Below are positions 1 to 6,175 of a stretch of 7,756 bases of DNA, in pieces. The DNA lies in assembly GCA_937871705.1 (NCBI GenBank), contig CALMOO010000716.1:433-8188 (forward strand), written 5' to 3'. This DNA is from an uncultured Hymenobacter sp. GTDB taxonomy: Bacteria > Bacteroidota > Bacteroidia > Cytophagales > Hymenobacteraceae. Both the position numbers and the translations under genes were made by a program. Below the pieces are notes generated by a model that ran no database searches, had not been told where the DNA came from, and saw nothing but the letters and a program-made list of their open reading frames with translations. How positions within the stretch are numbered: position 1 is the stretch's first letter; the number at the start of each line of letters is the position of its first letter.

Positions 1-50
1 CGTCGTTTAGCTCATTACCTTGAGCGTGTAAACCTTTGTTAATTTGAGTG

Positions 51-85
51 TTAAATGATACTTGTTAAATGTTAAATGATAGTTG
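51..85. repeat. Short AT-rich tandem direct repeat downstream of the MoxR gene
   Basis: TTAAATGATACTTG (51-64), a partial unit TTAAATG (65-71) and TTAAATGATAGTTG (72-85) run head to tail. The full copies differ at one base. The tract lies just past the MoxR stop codon at 94-96. No hairpin, T-run or coding potential is seen in bases 1-93, and nothing shows a function. Confidence 0.6.
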
Positions 86-93
86 TTGATTGA

Positions 94-1059
94 CTAAAGT
101 AGTTCTTTTATAATTTGTTCGACACTTACGCCTTCGGCTTCGGCTTTGAAGTTGCGCACGAGGCGATGGCGCAGAATGGGCAAAGCTACCGCGCGCACAT
201 CCTCAATGTCGGGCGAGTATTTGCCGGTGAGCAGGGCGTTGCATTTGGCGGCCACGATAAGGTATTGGCTGGCGCGGGGCCCAGCACCCCACTCTAGCAA
301 CTGCTTGGCCCGTGGCGCGGCGCGCTCGCCAGCAGGCCGCGTTTTGTGCACAAGGCTCACAGCGTATTCTACCACATTGTCAGCAACGGGCACGCGGCGC
401 ACCAAAGCTTGATACGCCTGAATATCAGCTGAATGTAGAATTTTGCTGACAACTGGCTTATGGTCAGAAGTCGTATTTTTAACGATGTTCAGCTCCTCCT
501 GGTAGCTCGGGTAGCCCAGCTCAATATTAAACATGAAGCGGTCGAGCTGCGCCTCGGGGAGGGGGTAGGTGCCCTCCTGCTCAATAGGGTTTTGGGTAGC
601 CAGCACAAAGAAGGGGCGCGCCAAGGGGTAGCGCTGCCCGGCCACCGTTACGGCATATTCCTGCATGCTTTCGAGCAGGGCGGCCTGGGTTTTAGGCGGC
701 GTCCGGTTTATTTCGTCGGCCAGAATGATGTTGGAAAATATCGGTCCTTTTACAAACTGAAATTCCCGCTGCTGCGTGAGGGTCTCCGAGCCCACGATGT
801 CAGACGGCATCAGGTCGGGCGTGAACTGGATGCGGTTGAACGACAAGTCGAGCGAGTCGGCAATGGTCTGGACGAGCAGCGTTTTGGCTAGGCCCGGCAC
901 GCCTACAAGCAGGCAATGGCCTTGAGCAAACACCGCCGTAAGCACCAGCCGCACTACGTCTTCTTGCCCCACAATGACTTTTCCGATTTCCTGACGCAGT
1001 TGCTGGTAGGCGCGGGTAAGAGAATCAGCGGCTTCTTTATCGTTTTGGAATTGAGCCAT
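94..1059 (-). CDS. MoxR-family AAA+ ATPase
   Basis: A 321-residue MoxR-type AAA+ ATPase, a usual length for the family and apparently complete. Visible motifs are Walker A GVPGLAKT (residues 53-60), Walker B with ILADEINR (about 112-119), the sensor-1 stretch starting ATQNPIEQEGTYPLPEAQ (154-171) followed by LDRF, whose Arg174 is the likely arginine finger, and the sensor-2 lid motif GPRASQYL (260-267). MoxR proteins are cytoplasmic hexameric ATPases that act as chaperones for partner proteins, typically DUF58 or von Willebrand factor A proteins encoded just downstream. Any such partner would lie beyond the left edge, because only 93 non-coding bases follow the stop here. The ATG opens a sequence typical of the family, and no clear Shine-Dalgarno precedes it. 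It lies 159 bases downstream of the SurA-like gene, with a long palindrome in the gap. The family call is firm; the specific substrate is unknown. Confidence 0.95.
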   Translation of the reverse strand: MAQFQNDKEAADSLTRAYQQLRQEIGKVIVGQEDVVRLVLTAVFAQGHCLLVGVPGLAKTLLVQTIADSLDLSFNRIQFTPDLMPSDIVGSETLTQQREFQFVKGPIFSNIILADEINRTPPKTQAALLESMQEYAVTVAGQRYPLARPFFVLATQNPIEQEGTYPLPEAQLDRFMFNIELGYPSYQEELNIVKNTTSDHKPVVSKILHSADIQAYQALVRRVPVADNVVEYAVSLVHKTRPAGERAAPRAKQLLEWGAGPRASQYLIVAAKCNALLTGKYSPDIEDVRAVALPILRHRLVRNFKAEAEGVSVEQIIKELL

Positions 1060-1091
1060 TAGTTATGACACTAGATACCTATAAAATTCAA

Positions 1092-1197
1092 AGAACGTCA
1101 TGCTAAGCTTGCCGAAGCATCTCGCGTGCAGCAGCAAACCCAGTAACCGGGATTACTACCCCACGCGAGATACTTCGCAGGCTCAGCATGACGTTCT
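1092..1197. repeat. Long imperfect palindrome between the SurA-like and MoxR genes
   Basis: The left arm (1092-1128) and the reverse complement of the right arm (1162-1197) share AGAACGTCATGCT and ATCTCGCGTG. Over 36-37 bases they differ by three substitutions and one extra base. The 33-base loop contains a small inner AGTAA/TTACT stem and one CTACCCC heptamer. No T-run follows on either strand, so an intrinsic terminator is unlikely. The layout resembles REP/MITE-like dispersed palindromes of bacterial intergenic regions. One copy cannot prove dispersal. Confidence 0.85.
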
Positions 1198-1218
1198 GGT
1201 ATACTTATACTTCACTTG

Positions 1219-2610
1219 TTACTGGTCTGTGCTGGCCGTCAGTACCTTGCACTGGTCGTACTCGGGTGCTACTTCCAGGTATACAGTGCTGCGGTTCTTC
1301 TCATACCAATCATCGAGCGCCTTACTTTTTTTCTGTGCCAGGGCGGCCTGCGATATCTTCTGGTAATCGTCAGTCAGGTTAGCTTGGTGCGGCGGCGTGT
1401 TCGACTTGAGGTAGAGAATGCGCATGGCGTCCTTGCCATCGTCGGTGCGGTAGGGGAGGGGAGGCGTAATGTGGCCCACCTTCATCGTGTCGATGGTGAA
1501 GAAGATGGCCGGGTCGAGCTTGTCGAGAGGGAGGCGCGAGCCGCCGTCGGCGCGGTTGGCCAGCAAGCCTCCGTTGGCACTCGAAATTTTATCGTCGCTA
1601 AAGTCCTTTGCCGCTTTGGCGAAGGAAATACTGTCGCTCAGAATCTGCTTGCGGATGCGCACAAGCTTAATGGCCGCCGCACCAGCATCGGTAGTGCCCG
1701 TGGCGGGCTTGAGTAGAATGTGGCGCGTCGAATAAGAGTCGCCCTTGCGCTCAATAAGTTGAATAAGGTGGAAGCCAAACTGCGACTCTACCACCGGCGA
1801 CAGCTGGCCGGGCTCTAGCTTGCGGGCTGCAGCCTCGTAAGGTGGCACCAGTTCGCCCCGCTTAAAGAAACCCAAGTAGCCGCCCTCCACGGCCGAGCCG
1901 GGGTCTTGCGAAAACTCCTTGGCCAGGGTTTCAAATTTCTCGCCGGCCAGGATGCGGGCGCGCAGCTCGTTGAGCTTAGCAATGGCTGCCTGCTTGGCCG
2001 CATCGTTCACCTGGGCCGGAATAACAATCTGGCCTACTTCTACTTCCGTCGAAAAATAAGGAATACTGTCCTTAGGTACTTTGTCGAAATATTCTTTTAC
2101 TTCGCGGGGCGTCACGGCCACTTTGCCAGCAATCTGCTCCTGCATTTTTTGCTGCACCAGCTGGTCGTGCACCTGGCCACGCAGGTCGTCTTTGAGCGCT
2201 CGTATTGGCTTGTTATACAGCTCTTCCAGTTTCTTTTCCGAGCCTATCTGCTGCACAAAGTACGCCATGCGGCGGTCCAGCTCAGAGTTTACAGCCTGGT
2301 CGGTTACAGTCACGGAGTCTACATCGGCGCGGGCCAGCATGAGGCGGTTCAGCACCAGGCTTTGCAGCACCTTGCAGCGCAAATCGGGGGGTAGGGGCTT
2401 GCCCTGTGCCCGCGCAACTTCTTGCGCCACAATGTTTTCTACTTCTGAGCGCAGTACAATCTGGTTGTCTATTTTTACCACAATGCCGTCGACCAGCTCC
2501 TGCCCCCGGGGACGGGTGATGCCCAACTGCGCGTGGCCGACACGCGGCGCCAGCAAAGAGAATAAAGCCAGTATAGCGAGCGCTGGCAAGCGCTTAAGGA
2601 TAGGTTGCAT
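1219..2610 (-). CDS. SurA-like periplasmic chaperone / parvulin peptidyl-prolyl isomerase
   Basis: A 463-residue secreted protein. The start chosen is the ATG at 2608-2610 because it begins a classic signal peptide: MQPILKRLP, a hydrophobic core (about residues 9-21), then VGHA with probable cleavage before Gln28. An upstream in-frame ATG at 2703 would add 31 residues that spoil this leader. A SurA_N-like helical region (about 35-180) is followed by two parvulin-type domains (about 188-287 and 293-403). The first has GGYLGFFKRGELVPPYE (243-259) and FGFHLI (278-283) but Gln194 where the N-terminal signature His is expected. The second has RHILL (296-300) but lacks the final FGxH motif. The family assists folding of outer-membrane proteins in the periplasm; here chaperone activity seems more likely than strong isomerase activity. 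A terminator upstream separates it from the parvulin lipoprotein gene, so it probably has its own promoter. Confidence 0.9.
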   Translation of the reverse strand: MQPILKRLPALAILALFSLLAPRVGHAQLGITRPRGQELVDGIVVKIDNQIVLRSEVENIVAQEVARAQGKPLPPDLRCKVLQSLVLNRLMLARADVDSVTVTDQAVNSELDRRMAYFVQQIGSEKKLEELYNKPIRALKDDLRGQVHDQLVQQKMQEQIAGKVAVTPREVKEYFDKVPKDSIPYFSTEVEVGQIVIPAQVNDAAKQAAIAKLNELRARILAGEKFETLAKEFSQDPGSAVEGGYLGFFKRGELVPPYEAAARKLEPGQLSPVVESQFGFHLIQLIERKGDSYSTRHILLKPATGTTDAGAAAIKLVRIRKQILSDSISFAKAAKDFSDDKISSANGGLLANRADGGSRLPLDKLDPAIFFTIDTMKVGHITPPLPYRTDDGKDAMRILYLKSNTPPHQANLTDDYQKISQAALAQKKSKALDDWYEKNRSTVYLEVAPEYDQCKVLTASTDQ

Positions 2611-2700
2611 AAGATAAGGAGCCGAAAAAAGGGCTAATGGTTGCCGGCCGTGCGGCTGTAACGCGAAAGAGCCGAAAGAAAATTCAGCCAGCAGCTGACA

Positions 2701-2708
2701 CAAATTTA
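2701..2708 (-). promoter_or_regulatory. Candidate Bacteroidota -7 promoter element for the SurA-like gene
   Basis: On the minus strand this reads TAAATTTG, a full match to the Bacteroidota -7 consensus TAnnTTTG. It lies just after the terminator of the preceding gene and about 90 bases before the SurA-like start, which suits a gene needing its own promoter. No clear -33 TTG element is seen 17-19 bases upstream, where the sequence is the C/T-rich end of the terminator. An 8-base pattern with two free positions can occur by chance, so this is only suggestive. Confidence 0.35.
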
Positions 2709-2712
2709 AGCG

Positions 2713-2750
2713 AAAAAAGGGGGTAGGGGTGGCTACTCGCCTACCCCCTT
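2713..2750 (-). terminator. Rho-independent terminator after the parvulin lipoprotein gene
   Basis: A perfect 11-bp stem (AAGGGGGTAGG at 2717-2727 pairing with CCTACCCCCTT at 2740-2750) closes a 12-base loop. Read on the minus strand, the stem ends in a run of six T (2713-2718, the last two of them within the stem). It begins 17 bases after the stop codon at 2767. A G/C-rich stem, short loop and U-tract in the right orientation and place make a textbook intrinsic terminator, so the two prolyl isomerase genes are probably separate transcription units. Confidence 0.88.
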
Positions 2751-2766
2751 GTTGTGCTAAAAGGGC

Positions 2767-5130
2767 TTACTTCGTTACCAGCTTCGTTACTTCAGCTTCG
2801 TTGACTTGCACTGGGTACTGCTGGCGCAGCTGCTCAATCCACTGTTTTTCGAGGTAATTCTGGTAGTCGCTAGTGGCTTGGCCGCGAGCGTCACCCAGGG
2901 CTTTGGGGCCCGCGGGCAACGTTTGCTTGATGATGATGGCGTAGTAACGTCCGTCGCGCTGGGTAGTATACGTGCCGGCCGGGCGAGCAAAATAGTCATC
3001 GACCACCTTGTTGTCGCCTTTCTGGAAGGTACGCTGCTGAATCTGAACAGCCAACGCATTTTGCGTATTCAGGCTGGCTTCGAGCGCACTGGTAGCGCTA
3101 CTGAACAAGGCTACGCGCGTATCGCCATCGGCCGAAGCTGCGGCGGCAGGCGCCGCGGCAAGGCGCCGGCGGTCAATTTTGCCGTTCTTAGCGAGGTAGT
3201 CGATGGCAGCAGTAGCGCGCTGGCGAGCCAGCGTAGGGCTTTCGCCACGCTTGATATGGCCGGCTACCGTCACCGTCAGTGCCGTATCGCCCGCCAAGCG
3301 ACGGGCCAGGTCGTCGAGCACGGCCGTACCGTTGGCAGTAGCCAGCGCAGTGGTGCCCGCCTTAAAGTGCACCAGCGCCGAGCCTGCGCGGCCCGCTACG
3401 GGGTAGCGCTGCTTCGCCAGCTCGCGCTGCGCCCGGGCCAGCAGCTGGGGCGTGGCCGCCGAAATTACGGTGCCGCGCACCCGCTGCCCAAACTGGTAGT
3501 TGGCTTGGTTAGCCGCGAAGAATTTGCGCAGCCCCACCGAGTCTTCAATGGCCTTGCTCCACACTTTCTCATCCATGAGTTGAAACAGCAGGATGCCGTC
3601 GCGGTACTCCTTCACCAGCATGCGGTAGTCCTCATACTTGGTGTCAAGGCTGTTTTTCTCAAACTCCGTCAGGCTTTGGTCCACGTACTGGTCGTAGAGC
3701 TGCTGCATCACAAACGCGGGCTGCGCGCTGGGGCGCGGGCGCTGGCTCTGCTGCACGTAAGTCAGGAATCCGCTCACCGGGTAAGGCTTGCCCATGATGG
3801 TAAACAGCGGCAGCTTGTCGCCACCGGCCTTCTTGGTATTTTTCGAAGCCTTCGCGCCGCTCGCCGTCAGGTTTGCTGCGTTAAACTTGAAGTGGCCGTG
3901 CACCAGCGCCGTATCGGCTTGGTTAAAAGCCAAGGCTTTAGCGGCCGGAATCTCTACAAACTGGTCTTCCTGGCGAATACGCTTAAGAAAAGCCGCGCGG
4001 TTCAGCTCCGAGCGCGAATCTTTACCGACCTTGTTTTTCAAGGTCGACTCCATCGCTTCGTAAGAAGCCAACGGCTGTTTTTCGAGCAGCTTGATGATGT
4101 GCCAGCCGTAGGGCGTTTGCACTGGCGGCGCAATGTCGCCGGGTTTTTGCAGCTTAAACGCGACTTCCTCAAATGAGGGAATCATGCGGCCGGTGCCAAA
4201 AGGCGGCAGCTCGCCGCCATTAGCTGCCGAGCCTGCGTCTTCCGAAAACTGCGCCACAAGCTTGTCCCAGCTTTCGCCCTTGCGCAAGCGGCCATAGAGC
4301 TCATTAATTTTCTTATGGGCCGTCGCCGAATCGGCTTTGGGCGCCTGCGGCGTCACGCGTACCATCAGGTGCGCCACCTTAATTTCTCCTTGCGCGGCGC
4401 GGCGGTCATTCACCTTGATGAGGTGGTAGCCAAAGCGCGTGCGCACCGGCTGGCTCACCTGGCCTACGGGCGTGAGGTAGGCAGCCGTTTCGAACGGGTA
4501 CACCATCTGCATGGCCGTGAAGTAGCCCAGCTTGCCGCCGTTTTCGGCCACCGAGGGGTCTTCGCTGCTGGCGCGGGCTACGGTGCTAAATTCTTCCCCG
4601 GCCAGCAGGCGCTGGCGCAAGGCTACGGCCTTCTGGTAAGCCGCCAGCGTATCGGTAGGGCTGGCATCAGGGCCTACTTTAATGAGAATGTGCGAAGCAT
4701 TTACTTCTTGGCTTAGGCGGGTATACGCCTCGTGCATCAGCTGGTCGGTTACGCCTTTCTCGGTGAGGTAGGGTAGGGCTAGCTGCTGCTTGTAGCCGTC
4801 AAGCTCGCGGCGGAAAGCCTGCGTGGTATCGAGGCCGTGCTTCTCGGCGTCGAGCACCTTGAGGCGAAAATTAGTGTAGAGCGTGAGGTAGTCAGTCACG
4901 CTGGCGCGGGTGCCGTAGTCGGGAGCCGTGCCATTATTTTTCTTATAAACGTACCCAAATTCGTGGGCAGGCACCTGGTAGGTTCCCAGCGTTTCGATAG
5001 CGGGGCCAGCAGCGGCAGCGCCGGTCAGGGCCGAAGTTGAAGCCGTGGTGGGTTTGCTGGTTTGGCAGGCAGCTAGCTGCAACAGCGTGGCGGCTGCGGC
5101 AGCGCCGGCCAACGGAAGGCGTAAGTGCAT
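2767..5130 (-). CDS. Tandem-parvulin peptidyl-prolyl isomerase lipoprotein with an OmpA-like insert
   Basis: A 787-residue envelope lipoprotein. The leader ends in LAAC, a lipobox with Cys22 as the lipidated residue, which supports the ATG at 5130. Two complete parvulin domains follow. The first (about 143-240) has SHILI with His147, GGKLGYF and FGYHLI with His236. The second (about 249-348) has AHLMV with His254, GGELPPFGTGRMIPSFEE and YGWHII with His344. Both keep the paired histidines of active parvulins, so isomerase activity on envelope proteins is plausible. A long C-terminal region (about 400-787) ends in the YQNYLEKQWIEQLRQQYPVQ-type tail I associate with Bacteroidota relatives. Inside it, residues 584-676 resemble an OmpA-family peptidoglycan-binding fold (see findings). 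Ala-rich, low-complexity stretches lie after the lipobox (about 36-43) and at about 657-668. The gene stands alone: 184 bases from the kinase gene upstream and followed by a terminator. No Shine-Dalgarno is visible. Confidence 0.93.
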   Translation of the reverse strand: MHLRLPLAGAAAAATLLQLAACQTSKPTTASTSALTGAAAAGPAIETLGTYQVPAHEFGYVYKKNNGTAPDYGTRASVTDYLTLYTNFRLKVLDAEKHGLDTTQAFRRELDGYKQQLALPYLTEKGVTDQLMHEAYTRLSQEVNASHILIKVGPDASPTDTLAAYQKAVALRQRLLAGEEFSTVARASSEDPSVAENGGKLGYFTAMQMVYPFETAAYLTPVGQVSQPVRTRFGYHLIKVNDRRAAQGEIKVAHLMVRVTPQAPKADSATAHKKINELYGRLRKGESWDKLVAQFSEDAGSAANGGELPPFGTGRMIPSFEEVAFKLQKPGDIAPPVQTPYGWHIIKLLEKQPLASYEAMESTLKNKVGKDSRSELNRAAFLKRIRQEDQFVEIPAAKALAFNQADTALVHGHFKFNAANLTASGAKASKNTKKAGGDKLPLFTIMGKPYPVSGFLTYVQQSQRPRPSAQPAFVMQQLYDQYVDQSLTEFEKNSLDTKYEDYRMLVKEYRDGILLFQLMDEKVWSKAIEDSVGLRKFFAANQANYQFGQRVRGTVISAATPQLLARAQRELAKQRYPVAGRAGSALVHFKAGTTALATANGTAVLDDLARRLAGDTALTVTVAGHIKRGESPTLARQRATAAIDYLAKNGKIDRRRLAAAPAAAASADGDTRVALFSSATSALEASLNTQNALAVQIQQRTFQKGDNKVVDDYFARPAGTYTTQRDGRYYAIIIKQTLPAGPKALGDARGQATSDYQNYLEKQWIEQLRQQYPVQVNEAEVTKLVTK

Positions 5131-5242
5131 AGAAAAGGTAAGCAGAATCAGTCCGATAAGCGTTAGAAGTCAGCCTCCAACGCGATGGACACAATGCTGG
5201 TGCAATTTTACAAAGAAAATCGCGGCAGTACGTCAGTAGCCT

Positions 5243-5307
5243 ATAAACGAAGGAGTGCGCACGTGAATCTTACAAAGAAGCCTTCACGCACGCACTCCTT
5301 CGTTTAT
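5243..5307. repeat. Imperfect palindrome downstream of the RsbW-like gene
   Basis: Two 25-base arms (5243-5267 and 5283-5307) match at 23 positions. Their outer part is ATAAACGAAGGAGTGCG, and the loop is 15 bases. It lies just past the kinase stop (5315) and ends over 110 bases before the next start. The hairpin could stop or stabilise the kinase transcript, but no T-run follows the stem on the minus strand. A dispersed palindromic repeat is an equally good reading. Confidence 0.8.
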
Positions 5308-5314
5308 TGGATTA

Positions 5315-5731
5315 CTACCCCAGTGCTTTGCTCAGGTGGCAGACCGTGTGAGCATTGCGCTCAAAAAATTCTACCTGGTCCATGATGCGCGACACCAGGG
5401 CCATGCCCATGCCGCCCTTGCGGCCCTGCCGGATGTACTCGCGCATATCAGGGTCGGGTGCTACCACGGAAGGGGCAAAAATGGTGTGGCCGTGGTCTTC
5501 AATCTCCACGTCAAGGCGTTGCTCGGTAAGCGCCAACACGAGGTCCAGAAACTGCTCGGCGTTTTCACCGTTGCCATGAATGATGAAATTCGCTACTACT
5601 TCATCCACAGCCAGTACTATCTGGTTTACCAGTACTTCGCTTCGCCGCCCCGCCAGCAAAAAGGCGCGCACAAAGTCGCGTACCTCCTGGAGGTTCTTGC
5701 GCGAGCATTGAATGCGTAAGTGGCTGGTCAT
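5315..5731 (-). CDS. RsbW-like anti-sigma-type serine kinase (HATPase)
   Basis: A 138-residue GHKL/HATPase protein of the RsbW/SpoIIAB class. The N box is in the stretch VDEVVANFIIHG, with Glu44 and Asn48 as the expected catalytic base and Mg-binding residue. A G1-type EDHG (Asp79, Gly81) and a G2-type GGMGMALV (106-113) complete the ATP site. Such kinases bind and phosphorylate a STAS antagonist on serine, and when free they sequester a sigma factor or other target. The likely substrate is encoded just upstream (5825-6154), separated by 93 bases that hold a long palindrome. The stop TAG overlaps a CTACCCC heptamer on the plus strand, and a second palindrome starts eight bases past the end of the gene. 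No sigma factor gene is in view, so the protein it controls is unknown. Confidence 0.92.
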   Translation of the reverse strand: MTSHLRIQCSRKNLQEVRDFVRAFLLAGRRSEVLVNQIVLAVDEVVANFIIHGNGENAEQFLDLVLALTEQRLDVEIEDHGHTIFAPSVVAPDPDMREYIRQGRKGGMGMALVSRIMDQVEFFERNAHTVCHLSKALG

Positions 5732-5746
5732 GGGAGAAGAAGTATG

Positions 5747-5821
5747 AATTAAAAACTGTGAATTATAAAGTATGAGTACCGATTTAGCAGACTCATATTT
5801 TATAATTCACAATTCGTAATT
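5747..5821. repeat. AT-rich palindrome between the RsbV-like and RsbW-like genes
   Basis: Core arms of 21 bases (5757-5777 and 5791-5811), beginning TGTGAATTATAAA and ending TATGAGT, differ at one position and enclose a 13-base loop. The similarity extends outward to about 31 bases per arm with three more mismatches. It fills most of the 93-base gap between the two genes. Its base composition is very unlike the flanking GC-rich genes, which suggests an inserted element or an RNA hairpin in the shared transcript. Confidence 0.85.
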
Positions 5822-5824
5822 AAG

Positions 5825-6154
5825 CTAAGCGGCTTGAGCCTCCTGTTCGGTAGGCACAATATGCATGAGAGAATCGAGGCCCAGGATTTCAAACACGTTG
5901 AACACCTTCTCCTGCATGTTGAAAAACACCAATTTGACGTCGGAGTCTTGCAGGCGCTGCAAGTGGGAGATGAAGACGCCCAGGCCGGCCGATGAGATGT
6001 AGCTGAGGCGCTGGCAATCAATGAGAACCTTATGATAGTTTAAGAGTTCGGGTTTGTTGAGTTCCGCGTCGAGCACGACGGCAGAAGAAGCATCTAGCTC
6101 ACCATCAAGGACGAGGGTGAGCGTATCGGCAGCAGCGTGAGTTGTTACTTTCAT
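5825..6154 (-). CDS. STAS-domain anti-anti-sigma-type protein (RsbV/SpoIIAA-like)
   Basis: A 109-residue single STAS domain, the usual size for RsbV/SpoIIAA proteins. The N-terminal strand LTLVLDGELDASSA and the central DCQRLSYISSAGLGVFISHL match the family. Aligning YISSAGLGV with YMDSTGLGV of RsbV-type proteins places the phosphorylated serine at Ser55. Unphosphorylated STAS proteins bind the RsbW-like kinase and free its target; phosphorylation releases them. It starts 21 bases after the phosphatase gene, so co-transcription is likely, and the kinase gene follows on the other side of a palindrome. The ATG is preceded by CCCTATT without a Shine-Dalgarno. The family call is firm, and the pairing with the flanking kinase and phosphatase is inferred from gene order. 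Confidence 0.93.
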   Translation of the reverse strand: MKVTTHAAADTLTLVLDGELDASSAVVLDAELNKPELLNYHKVLIDCQRLSYISSAGLGVFISHLQRLQDSDVKLVFFNMQEKVFNVFEILGLDSLMHIVPTEQEAQAA

Positions 6155-6175
6155 AATAGGGCCCCATACGTAGGG

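Noticed and set aside
460..891. 143-codon plus-strand frame opposite the MoxR gene
   Set aside because: Lies entirely within the MoxR coding sequence, whose Walker and sensor motifs are unambiguous, and the antisense product shows no domain.
1092..1197. CRISPR or intrinsic-terminator reading of the palindrome
   Set aside because: There are no repeated spacer-separated units, and no T-run follows the stem on either strand.
1216..2617. Several plus-strand frames (up to 178 codons) opposite the SurA-like gene
   Set aside because: All overlap a gene with a signal peptide and parvulin motifs, and none has a recognisable protein feature.
2611..2703. Upstream ATG at 2703 as the start of the SurA-like protein
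   Set aside because: It would place 31 mixed residues before a clean signal peptide and overlap the candidate promoter element at 2701-2708; the ATG at 2610 fits export much better.
2806..4176. 456-codon open frame on the plus strand opposite the parvulin lipoprotein gene
   Set aside because: It is fully antisense to a well-supported gene with clear domains. Its translation is rich in Arg, His and Leu with no recognisable motif, as expected from a GC-rich reverse-frame shadow.
5203..5218. Possible -7 promoter elements for the lipoprotein gene (TAAAATTG and TTTCTTTG on the minus strand)
   Set aside because: Each differs from TAnnTTTG at one fixed position and has no -33 TTG at proper spacing, so it is not listed as a feature.
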